Source of the DNA: Polyangium fumosum
GTDB taxonomy: Bacteria > Myxococcota_A > Polyangia > Polyangiales > Polyangiaceae
Reading direction: 5' to 3'
Assembly (NCBI RefSeq): GCF_005144585.1
Contig: NZ_SSMQ01000094.1
Span: 1 to 39,449 of the forward strand
Length of the DNA stretch: 39,449 nt
Of this stretch, positions 32,773 through 39,449 are shown in pieces. The notes beneath the pieces are model-generated. The model saw nothing but the letters and a program-made list of their open reading frames with translations, was not told the DNA's origin and ran no database searches. The translations under genes and the position numbers were made by a program. Numbering within the stretch: the first letter of the stretch is position 1; each line of letters opens with the position of its first letter.

Positions 32773-34929
32773 TCACGGCGGCGAGAGGGGCACGAACTCC
32801 GTCCAGCGCAAGCCGCGCGCGACGAACCTCCACGGCTTCGCCGCGCGTGACGAGGGACGTGGCGTCCGCTTGGGCACGAGCGAAAACTTTGCCCGCGTCC
32901 CCGGCGCGATCTCGCCGCCGGCGAGGACGGCCACGTCGATCACATTGCCATCGTCGAGCACGATCTGACTCCTGTCGCTGAACCAGCTCGGATACATCGG
33001 GTACTTGTCGAGATTCTCGACATCGATATCGATCGCGCAGATGTTCGGGAGATACGCAGCGTCGTATTGTGCCGCCGCGGCCTTGCCCTTCGCCTCGATC
33101 TCGCGCTTCACCGCCTCGCCGCAGCGCGCTCTCGCTCCATGAATCTTCCTCTCGGGCGAATCCGAGCGCTCCAGCACGACCCTGCCCGCAGGGTCCGTCT
33201 TGAGCCCCTCGATCGCGCGCCGTATGCCCGCCCCGAATCGCCTGTTCTGCTCCTCCCAACGAGACACGAGCCCTGCGACCCGCGGATCACTCCACCCCAC
33301 GAAGGCCGCCGCAGCGGTCACGCGGCGCTGCGCCTCGTGAAGAGGGGAGTCGCCGAGACCAAAATCACGCTTCTCCGGATGCACGACGACGGGCGACTCG
33401 ACGCACGCGTCGAGAGCGTCCGCCGCGCGGTACCACGCCTTCGCGAACGCCGCCTCCACGGCGCCCCGATCGAAGATGTGGCACTTCATGGTCACGTGCG
33501 TTCGATCGAGGCGGGCCGCGGAGCCGATGGCGCCTGCCATCGTGGCGCCCTCGCGCTTCAGCGTGAGGCTGGCGAGGTGGTCGTTGCCGCTCAACCAGTC
33601 CCAGTCGTAAAAGGACACCTGAACCTTGGATGTTGGGCCGAGCGAGACCAGGGGGAACGCGAAATCTTCGCCGCTTGCCCGGAACGTCTCGTCGCCGATC
33701 GTCACGTTTGCGAACACGCGATCGGCATCATCGTTCGGAATGTTGAACGCCTCGGTGTCGCACGCGAGCACACCGCCCTCCACCTTCGCCGCGACGGGTA
33801 GGGACGTGTCGAGCAGCGAGTGCAGGGGCGTCGGCGCATACTTCGTATCGCTCGTATCGGTCCACCCGTAGGGCCGCGCCGCGAGGCTCTCCTTCGGCGT
33901 GCCGAGCCGCTCGGGGACCTTCGGCAATTCGAGCCCGATCGGCGTGATCTCGTCCGTGGGCCACGGCGCGCTCGGGGCGCAGGCCGAATCGCGCAAGCGC
34001 ACGAGAGAGTCGCGATCACAAGCGCGCCTTTCCTTCACGGCGTCCGGGCCGATCGCCACGCGCGCGCCCGGCAGCTCCGCGACGGCGAGCCTCGTCGCCG
34101 CACGTGCGAGCCGCTCCTCGAGCCGGCCCCCTTCGGGCACGGGGACCGTCGCCACCGCTGACACGACCACGCCCGAGGGGCGCGTGACGTTCACGATCAC
34201 GTCGAGCGAGAGCGGCGCGTCCTCACGCTGCGGGCGCCTGAGCACGAAGCGGTCTTCACAAGGACCCTTCGCGCAGCTCCCGGCGAGCGCCTTCTCGAGC
34301 AAGAGGGCGCGCGGCACCGCGGCGCGCACGATCTCCTCCGGCGGCCGCGAATACGTCGTGTCCACGCGCGCCGTCAGCACCGTGAGCACGCCTGCCGTGA
34401 GCAGGTGCAAAGGAAACGGAAAATCGCCGGTCGTGAGCTTCGAGTGCTCGATATCGGGCGGATAGGTCTCGCCCGTGAGCACGGTCAGCGACTTCGCGTC
34501 CTTGCCGATCACGAGCAACGCCTTGTCCTCGGACGTGACGTGCACACGCGCGCTCACGGCGCCGAGCGCCGCGTTGCGCGCCGAGCCGTGCACGCGCAAG
34601 AAGACCCACGCGGGATCCACGGCGCGCAGGAGGTGGATTCCCGTCGTCTTTCTCAGCTCGTCCGGCGGGACCACGTCGACCGTGATGCTTGGCCCCGCGG
34701 CCGCCATCACCGCGCGCGCGATGCGCTCCCGTGTGCCTTCGTCCACCTTCGAGGAGAAAGCGGCCGCATCGAGCGCGGCCCCGGGATCGCCGGCCGCGAG
34801 CAGCTCGGCCGCCGTCTTCGAGGGCGGAGGCTCGAACGAGGCGCACCCCGTCAGCGTGAGGGCGAGCGCGACGCCCCAGAGGCCCCTCCCCATCCCCTGC
34901 CCCACCGGCCCGCGCGTCCATCCGCTCAT
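32773..34929 (-). CDS. large lipoprotein with possible C2-like domain
   Basis: A 718-residue exported lipoprotein: GLWGVALALTLTGC gives a lipobox LTGC with the lipid Cys near 29. The N-terminal half is mixed alpha/beta, with a segment like a periplasmic assembly domain (VFLRVHGSARNAALGAVSAR). At about 400-490, DADRVFANVTIGDETFRASG, FAFPLVSL, KVQVSFYDWDWLSGNDHLAS and LTL follow the strand order and the Asp-rich loops of a C2 domain (usual 'DPYV-V', 'W-e-F-F', 'v-V-D-D'); Ca or lipid binding is thus possible. The last 200 residues are helical, then a beta tail. The ATG at 34929 gives an eleven-residue basic lead before a second Met; a start at 34893 is possible. No family is known to me. Confidence 0.8.
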   Translation of the reverse strand: MSGWTRGPVGQGMGRGLWGVALALTLTGCASFEPPPSKTAAELLAAGDPGAALDAAAFSSKVDEGTRERIARAVMAAAGPSITVDVVPPDELRKTTGIHLLRAVDPAWVFLRVHGSARNAALGAVSARVHVTSEDKALLVIGKDAKSLTVLTGETYPPDIEHSKLTTGDFPFPLHLLTAGVLTVLTARVDTTYSRPPEEIVRAAVPRALLLEKALAGSCAKGPCEDRFVLRRPQREDAPLSLDVIVNVTRPSGVVVSAVATVPVPEGGRLEERLARAATRLAVAELPGARVAIGPDAVKERRACDRDSLVRLRDSACAPSAPWPTDEITPIGLELPKVPERLGTPKESLAARPYGWTDTSDTKYAPTPLHSLLDTSLPVAAKVEGGVLACDTEAFNIPNDDADRVFANVTIGDETFRASGEDFAFPLVSLGPTSKVQVSFYDWDWLSGNDHLASLTLKREGATMAGAIGSAARLDRTHVTMKCHIFDRGAVEAAFAKAWYRAADALDACVESPVVVHPEKRDFGLGDSPLHEAQRRVTAAAAFVGWSDPRVAGLVSRWEEQNRRFGAGIRRAIEGLKTDPAGRVVLERSDSPERKIHGARARCGEAVKREIEAKGKAAAAQYDAAYLPNICAIDIDVENLDKYPMYPSWFSDRSQIVLDDGNVIDVAVLAGGEIAPGTRAKFSLVPKRTPRPSSRAAKPWRFVARGLRWTEFVPLSPP

Positions 34930-35206
34930 GCTGACTCTCTCTTCACGCCCACCTCGAGAGCACGTGATCGAGCGGCTCCGAACGCAGGACGAAGAAACCA
35001 GGATTGCTGCCTCCTCGGCGCGTAGCACGCTTCGATGCGGCGGCCAACCACGGGCTGGGGGTGTGAACGAATCCTCATCCACGGAGCGAGTGATTTATTT
35101 TCTTCGAGCCTCGTCAGGTCTCGCCCCCCGGAATCGTAGTCCCAACGTGGCCGGAGAAGGCCGCTCAAGAGGGTTCGCGCCCTTCGCGCCCAGGGAGAGA
35201 CAGCTT
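34930..35206. other. divergent intergenic region
   Basis: This 277-base gap separates two divergent exported-protein genes. It holds a short AT-rich stretch (TGATTTATTTTCTTC, near 35089-35103) about 105 bases before the plus-strand ATG, a plausible promoter position, but no -35/-10 pair is clear. No hairpin or small gene is evident. Confidence 0.35.
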
Positions 35207-35809
35207 ATGAAGAACACGCTCAAGCTCGCCGCCGCAGGACTCGTGATCGCCCAGGCCTTCCTCGCGGGCCACGCCGAGGCCGTGAACAAGAAAAACATCG
35301 GCAGTCCGCTCGTCGGCGCCTGCTCCGCCTACCCCCAACATCCCCACTATTACCAGGCGCCCGACGGCAAATCGTACTGCTGCGAGGAGATGATCCCGGA
35401 CGGCTCCCCTTCGGGCTACGGCCAGGGCTGCGTCCTCTTCCATAACATCTACAACACCATCGATCCGGGGATCCGCGTCGACTTCCAGCTCGGCTTCGGG
35501 CAGCCGAACACCCCGCTGGGGAGCGACCACAGCCGTATCACGATCATCCCCGGCAACAATGGCTTCGCGACCGTGAACTGGGACATCGCGCTGAATGGCG
35601 CCACCATCGGCGGCGACACGGTCACGATCGCCTATGACGACGCGGACGTCGATCTCCATCCCAACGTTGCCTCGCCCGCCCCCGGCGCCGCCTCGGTCTA
35701 CACCTTCCATTGGACGAAGGACGTGAGCGGCGCGATCGTCGGCTGGGAGTTCACCGACAACCTCGGCCACATCGACCACGGCTGGGATTGGCAGATCGGA
35801 TATTATTGA
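35207..35809 (+). CDS. small secreted hypothetical protein, 200 aa
   Basis: An exported protein with a clean Sec signal (MKNTLKLAAAGLVIAQAFLA, cleavage near GHAEA-VN). The mature part starts with a Cys-containing segment (GACSAYPQHPHYYQ, SYCCEEM, GQGC), i.e. four cysteines likely joined as two disulphides, then a beta-rich domain with Asp/Asn turns (IPGNNGFATVNWDI, IAYDDADVDLHP) and ends in an aromatic run (HIDHGWDWQIGYY). No lipobox or membrane helix is present, so it is probably secreted. GGGAGAGA lies 6 bases before the ATG. I do not recognise the family. Confidence 0.82.
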   Translation: MKNTLKLAAAGLVIAQAFLAGHAEAVNKKNIGSPLVGACSAYPQHPHYYQAPDGKSYCCEEMIPDGSPSGYGQGCVLFHNIYNTIDPGIRVDFQLGFGQPNTPLGSDHSRITIIPGNNGFATVNWDIALNGATIGGDTVTIAYDDADVDLHPNVASPAPGAASVYTFHWTKDVSGAIVGWEFTDNLGHIDHGWDWQIGYY

Positions 35810-35987
35810 TGCTCCGATGACGCGTCACCCGCCGAAGCGCGCGAGATCGCCGCGCGTGATCTCGCCAGGCCGCCTGAGACCCCCCGTCCCTCCGCGCATT
35901 CGCGTCCGCTTCCGTGGGCTCACCTCTGCAAAGACGACTCGCACTCATGGGATGGCCTCGCCTTCGTCGTGGGGCTACGCTCCGCCC

Positions 35988-36506
35988 ATGCCGTCGTACG
36001 CCCATCTCGTGGCGCGAGTGCGATGTCCTGGATGCCGTGTGGAGATCGCGACGCGCCCCAAAGACCTGATCGCATTCCAGTGGGGCTACTGTCCCAGCCG
36101 TCTGCCCTGGGAGGATCTGTTTTACCGCATCGGCGATGCGCTCCGCTGGAGGCTCGACGATGAGGGCCGGATCCGGCCGTGGGTGTATTTCAAGGGTGCG
36201 CTCCAGGCGGGCAACATCGGCGATCCCTTGTTGCGCGATCTCCTCGTACGGGGCCTCCACCTCAACGGGCTCGACATCGAATGTGCGGCGTGCGGCGCAA
36301 GTGGTGTCGCCATCCGCATCCGCGACGGTCGCATCGTTGGACTCGAGGCCGCACGCGCGGACTGCGACGTCGCGGTCGTCGGCCGGGACGGACAGATCCA
36401 CCCGCGTCCGGACTTGGATGATCCCCCCATGCCGATCCTCGAGGTCCGGAGCCGGGTGCTTGCGACCTGCGAAGGTACGGTGATCCCCGGCATACACGCC
36501 CCGTAA
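35988..36506 (+). CDS. zinc-ribbon-like hypothetical protein, 172 aa
   Basis: A cytoplasmic protein with a CPGC pair near the N-terminus (ARVRCPGCRVEIATRPKD) and a second CxxC (ECAACGAS) about 90 residues later, an arrangement that could bind zinc, plus three single cysteines. Between them lie helical and beta segments (DLFYRIGDALRWRLDDEGRI, GNIGDPLLRDLLVRG). The C-terminal half has beta-strand periodicity. The ATG at 35988 directly precedes the conserved-looking region; the frame runs upstream to 35817 with Arg/Pro-rich residues that look non-coding. I do not recognise the family. It is convergent with the peptidase gene. Confidence 0.72.
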   Translation: MPSYAHLVARVRCPGCRVEIATRPKDLIAFQWGYCPSRLPWEDLFYRIGDALRWRLDDEGRIRPWVYFKGALQAGNIGDPLLRDLLVRGLHLNGLDIECAACGASGVAIRIRDGRIVGLEAARADCDVAVVGRDGQIHPRPDLDDPPMPILEVRSRVLATCEGTVIPGIHAP

Positions 36507-36515
36507 GCACAGGCC

Positions 36516-36546
36516 GGGCGGCGGCGCTCATTTGCGCCCCGCCGCC
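36516..36546. terminator. hairpin between convergent genes
   Basis: An imperfect stem pairs GGCGGCGGCGC with GCGCCCCGCCGCC (8 + 3 bp around a two-base bulge) across a six-base loop TCATTT. On the plus strand it is followed by TCTTTCA and begins 10 bases after the zinc-ribbon stop, so it could act as an intrinsic terminator there; in the other orientation it lies just past the peptidase stop. Confidence 0.55.
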
Positions 36547-36550
36547 TCTT

Positions 36551-38098
36551 TCACCTTGCGCGCGCGGGAGGCGCAAACGACGGCACCTCGAACGTGGGCA
36601 CCGGCAACGTCAGCTCGGCGGGGAGGTTTTCCATCTTGCCGGTCTCGAGGAATGTATACACTGCCTGCTTCACAGCCGGTTCTCCGCGAAGCTGATAAAA
36701 CGTGCCGTCGTGGCCGGCGCGATGGACGACGATCGCATGGCCGTTCGGAAAGTAAGGCTTGAGGTCCAGGGTATTTTCGACCGGCGTCGACGTATCCCAA
36801 TCCCCATGCACGAACACGACCGGGATCGGGCTCTCGACCGGCTCGCGCAGCGCGTCGCCCATGTCGCGGGTCGGCCAGTCGGGCGCGGAAGCGATGTTCG
36901 ACTCGAAGTTCCATGTGCCCAGCATCTCGACGGCCGGATCGGTCCGTAGCTTTTGCTCACGCGCGGCGGTGACACCCAGGCTGCTGTCGACCAGGGGACC
37001 GATGAGCTTCGTCTTGCTCGCTTTTCGCTCTTCGAGGACCTCGCGCGCCCAAGCCTCGTAGTGCCCGTGATACAGCGACAAGATGAACGCTGGCCATTGC
37101 TCGCCTTCCTGCGTATGCGACTGCAGGGCGAGCTGGAGGTCTTCCGCCCCGAGGACCACCGTGCGCTCGCGTCCGGCCTCGTCCTTGGCCTGTACGGCCG
37201 CCGGCTTCTCGGCGAAACGAAGGCGCAGCACGCGCACGGCTTCCATGACGCCGCCCGCGGGTAGATAAGGCGCGAGCCCAGGATTCCGGTCGGCGTCGTT
37301 CGCGATACGTTGCAGCGCCGCGAACACGTGCGAGGGCATGTCATAGCCATTGTTCAACGGCTCCACGCCCGAGAGCACCGCGCGCGCGACGGTTTCGGGA
37401 TGGAGGCGCATCACCGCGAAGCTCCACTGCGAGCCGAAGCTCCCTCCGAACAGGCTGATCTTTTCATAACCGAGCGCCCGGCGAAGGTCGTCCACATCCG
37501 CGACGAGCTCGCCGATGTCGTAGCCCGAGAGGTCCTTGTCGGGGTTCGCCGCAACGGCCGCCTTGGCCAAGGCACGCATGGCCTCGGCTTCCGCGCGCGC
37601 CGAGCCGGGTTGATCCAGGGGCAAGGCTTCGCTCATGGCTTCGAGCATTTCGCCGCGGCGTGTACACCCGCGCTGTTCGACCACGACGAGGTCTCCCACG
37701 GCCCCGAAGGTCAACCAGGACCGGAGTCGGTTCTTGGCAGCCGCATCGTCGTCGGTGAACGCGCCGAGCACGCTCAGACCGGGACCTCCCGGTAGCCAGA
37801 ACACGGGCGGCGCGCCGGTGGGCCGAGGCGCCTTGATGCGGGCAAACCCGACGCCGATCATGCGGCTTTTGGGGTTTCGCCTGTTCTCGGGCACCAAGAG
37901 CGTGCCGAGCTCGTACGGCACATCGGTGCCATTCTCGTGCCGGACGGTCCCCCGCTCCACGACGATTTCACGGGGTTTTGACGGGCTCGCCGCGGAGACC
38001 GGCGGTGCGACCGGCAATGGCGATACCTGGTTCGTCGGACTTGCGGAATGGCAGCCAGCCGTGAGCAGGAGGGCGGCGAGGACGAGGGAGCGAGCCAT
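36551..38098 (-). CDS. exported alpha/beta hydrolase, S33 TAP-like peptidase
   Basis: A 515-residue lipoprotein (SLVLAALLLTAGC, lipobox TAGC, lipid Cys near 16) with an alpha/beta hydrolase fold. The nucleophile is S220 in FGGSFGSQWS, the HG(G)P oxyanion region is WLPGGPGLS, and VVEQRGCTRRG matches the 'DQRG-G-S' motif of proline iminopeptidase and tripeptidyl aminopeptidase relatives. The acid and base are the Asp of HGDWDTSTPV and the His of HRAGHDGTF, in the TAP-like C-terminal region. It probably cleaves short peptides or amides at the cell envelope. The ATG at 38098 starts the signal peptide. It is divergent from the last gene in the window, with a 126-base gap. Confidence 0.9.
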   Translation of the reverse strand: MARSLVLAALLLTAGCHSASPTNQVSPLPVAPPVSAASPSKPREIVVERGTVRHENGTDVPYELGTLLVPENRRNPKSRMIGVGFARIKAPRPTGAPPVFWLPGGPGLSVLGAFTDDDAAAKNRLRSWLTFGAVGDLVVVEQRGCTRRGEMLEAMSEALPLDQPGSARAEAEAMRALAKAAVAANPDKDLSGYDIGELVADVDDLRRALGYEKISLFGGSFGSQWSFAVMRLHPETVARAVLSGVEPLNNGYDMPSHVFAALQRIANDADRNPGLAPYLPAGGVMEAVRVLRLRFAEKPAAVQAKDEAGRERTVVLGAEDLQLALQSHTQEGEQWPAFILSLYHGHYEAWAREVLEERKASKTKLIGPLVDSSLGVTAAREQKLRTDPAVEMLGTWNFESNIASAPDWPTRDMGDALREPVESPIPVVFVHGDWDTSTPVENTLDLKPYFPNGHAIVVHRAGHDGTFYQLRGEPAVKQAVYTFLETGKMENLPAELTLPVPTFEVPSFAPPARAR

Positions 38099-38224
38099 GA
38101 GGACACGCCCTACCACGCGTCCCGCGGGGCGGGCAACCGCCCCAGCGCGGAAATGGCGGGCTGTGAGAAGCGGATGGTCATTGATTGGGCTCGAAGGACT
38201 GGTACCCTCGGCGCGGGAGGTCCC

Positions 38225-39449
38225 ATGCGTCGTGACGTCTTCACCTCGTCCCTGCTGACGCTGACCCTTCTCTTCTGCGCTTCGCCCGCGCACACGCTGG
38301 AGTTCCGGGTCTGCGTCAAGCCGCCGGACGTCCCGCCCGGCATGACCCAGTGGGCCTATGAGCAAGGGTCGGCGACGGTGTGGACCACGCGCAGCCGGGT
38401 GGAGTTCGCGCGGAAGGTCGAGGGGCGCGCCACGTATATTTTTGACCCTCATGCCCCGCCAGAGAGCGTGCGCATTTTGCCCATCCCGTACAACACGCTG
38501 AAATGCCCGCCGCCGCCGAAACCGGCGCCGGCGAAGGAGCCGCCCAAAGAAGAGAAGAAAGCGGAGGACGGGAGCACGAGCAAAGCGCGTGGCAAGCGCG
38601 GCGGGGACGAGGAACACAAAGGCGGCGACGACGAGGGCAGCGTCGAGAAGCGCGTCGAGAAACATCGCGTTCCGCAGCCGAAGGAGGGCCCGCCGCCTCC
38701 GCGTGCTTCAGCCCCGGTCAAGCAGAAGGATCCAGTCTTGCCGCGGGAAGGCGTTTTATCGAGCGAGCCCATCCTCCCGCAGCGGGAGACGAAGTGGGCG
38801 GACGAGGAACACGGGCTCGTGGATCGAGGCGGCGCGCTCCCCCAGCTCGTGAACACGGCGGACCGCAAGCCGTTGAACGTCACGTCGTGCGAGCAGACGA
38901 AGGAAGGCTGCCCGGCGCGGAAGCAGAAGACGCGGGCCGGGGCGCTCCTGGAGCAGGTGGTGATCGCGGGGGCGATCTTCAACCTGCAAATGAACGAGGA
39001 CCTCCATCGGCCCGACGGGAAGGAATACGGGATCGTCGGGGGGATGAATGCCGACGGGCCAAACGATCCGCGGCTCCAGGCGGCGGCCGCGGCGGTGATG
39101 TTCTCGCCGGTCGCGATGGCGCTGGGGAACAAGTTCATGAAGGCGGCGGCCGCGGCGAGCGAGGCGGGGGAGAAGCTCGTTCTCAAGGACGTGAGTGAGC
39201 TGTCGGAGGAGGCGGCGGAGTACCTCGCGAAGGAGTATGGAGAGGAGCTGACGCAGGCGCTCGCGGAGGCGGGCGTGGTCGGGCCGTTCCGGGTGATGCA
39301 GAAGTTCACGCGGGGGTATGAGCGGAAGTGTCGAGTAGCCCCGGTCGACTGCCCCGGGGCCCTCACCAGATCCGGACAAGGAGATTTCCACCATCCGGCT
39401 CTTCCGCTGCTGAGTCTTGCAGGCTACCGCCCCCATATTTGGACTTTGA
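38225..39449 (+). CDS. exported protein interrupted by intron, partial
   Basis: The frame opens at ATG 38225 with a Sec signal (SSLLTLTLLFCASPAHT) and stays open to the window edge. Residues up to about 75 form a small domain with two Cys; a Pro/Lys/Glu-rich disordered region follows (about 85-180), then a helical C-terminal region rich in Ala (ALLEQVVIAGAIFNLQM, MFSPVAMALGNKFMKAAAAA, YLAKEYGEELTQALAEAGVV). The architecture (exported, linker, Ala-rich pre-toxin-like helix region ending GPFRVMQKFTRGYERK) recalls polymorphic secreted proteins of myxobacteria with a nuclease-type C-terminus, but that end is missing. From base 39330 the frame reads through antisense intron sequence: codon use changes (CGA, GTA, AGA, AGT, GGA appear) and the last 40 residues are probably not native. 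The gene is therefore likely disrupted. Confidence 0.75.
   Translation, partial: MRRDVFTSSLLTLTLLFCASPAHTLEFRVCVKPPDVPPGMTQWAYEQGSATVWTTRSRVEFARKVEGRATYIFDPHAPPESVRILPIPYNTLKCPPPPKPAPAKEPPKEEKKAEDGSTSKARGKRGGDEEHKGGDDEGSVEKRVEKHRVPQPKEGPPPPRASAPVKQKDPVLPREGVLSSEPILPQRETKWADEEHGLVDRGGALPQLVNTADRKPLNVTSCEQTKEGCPARKQKTRAGALLEQVVIAGAIFNLQMNEDLHRPDGKEYGIVGGMNADGPNDPRLQAAAAAVMFSPVAMALGNKFMKAAAAASEAGEKLVLKDVSELSEEAAEYLAKEYGEELTQALAEAGVVGPFRVMQKFTRGYERKCRVAPVDCPGALTRSGQGDFHHPALPLLSLAGYRPHIWTL
39330..39401 (-). ncRNA. group II intron domains V and VI
   Basis: Domain V spans 39401 to 39369 on the minus strand: GAGCCGGAT pairs with GTCCGGATC around a GGTG-GAAA-TCTCC upper hairpin with a two-base TT bulge, 33 bases against the usual 34; the catalytic AGC triad is present. 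Domain VI follows from 39365: TGAGGGCCCCGG pairs with CCGGGGCTACTCG, leaving a single bulged adenosine at 39336, seven bases from the intron's last base. That is the expected position of the lariat branch point. Confidence 0.85.
39330..39449 (-). mobile_element. group II intron, 3' end (partial)
   Basis: Read on the minus strand, the last 120 bases hold the ordered 3' parts of a bacterial group II intron: a domain V hairpin, a domain VI hairpin with one unpaired A, and the terminal CTACTCGAC ending in the required AY dinucleotide. The intron's 3' boundary is between 39330 and 39329; the rest, including any reverse transcriptase gene, lies beyond the right edge. It is antisense to the interrupted gene, so splicing of that gene's message cannot remove it. 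Introns of this kind are repeated in genomes and often break assemblies, which may explain why the sequence stops here. Confidence 0.85.

Noticed and set aside
35817-35987. 57-codon N-terminal extension of the zinc-ribbon protein.
   Set aside because: The residues are Arg/Pro/Thr-rich with no fold-like pattern, and ATG 35988 directly precedes the CPGC region.

Overview
The window is 39,449 bases of very GC-rich DNA with a strong preference for G or C at third codon positions. The content suggests a myxobacterium of the Polyangiales (Sorangium/Polyangium type): a eukaryote-like Ser/Thr kinase, a multi-PAS hybrid histidine kinase, many lipoproteins with proline/alanine-rich linkers, a hydrolase ending in what looks like a MYXO-CTERM sorting tail, and many large proteins I do not recognise. 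I see no tRNA, rRNA, phage or CRISPR. The assignment comes from gene content only.

Layout. 1-4.7 kb: a membrane Ser/Thr kinase overlapping a small DUF3634-like membrane protein, a small unknown protein, an MFS exporter and a cytochrome c lipoprotein. 4.7-7.6 kb: an alpha/beta hydrolase with the sorting tail, a DUF4846 lipoprotein and a GNAT acetyltransferase. 7.7-14.9 kb: two large co-directional proteins of unknown function, and divergent from them a hybrid histidine kinase. 14.93-15.28 kb: a 21-bp minisatellite filling a convergent gap. 15.3-20.1 kb: a compact three-gene cassette (Cys-motif lipoprotein, MNIO/DUF692 enzyme, partner protein), divergent from an exported protein with three thioredoxin-fold domains and a parvulin domain. 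20.1-24.2 kb: four exported, lipoprotein or cytoplasmic unknowns on the minus strand. 24.3-27.5 kb: a zinc alcohol dehydrogenase, an HTTM membrane protein with its usual partner, and an exported DRRY-repeat protein. 27.6-32.7 kb: a complete PTS-type dihydroxyacetone kinase operon (dhaK-dhaL-dhaM) whose DhaM carries a full-length Enzyme I, followed by a DUF4241 protein. 32.8-38.1 kb: a large lipoprotein, a small secreted protein, a Zn-ribbon protein and an S33-type peptidase. 38.2 kb to the end: an exported protein whose frame runs into the antisense 3' end of a group II intron.

The strongest candidate for an undescribed system is at 15.3-20.1 kb. A MNIO-family iron enzyme is translationally coupled to a partner protein. 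Directly upstream is a lipoprotein built from two copies of a unit carrying a CYxxxC-type motif, which looks like the modification substrate (an exported RiPP-like metal-binding protein). The divergent thioredoxin/prolyl-isomerase protein could serve its folding or redox state. The dihydroxyacetone kinase operon is the clearest metabolic module: PEP to Enzyme I to HPr to EIIA to DhaL to DhaK, with all phosphocarriers on one polypeptide. Gene ends are packed tightly: two convergent pairs overlap in their coding 3' ends, and four adjacent pairs share ATGA/GTGA junctions.
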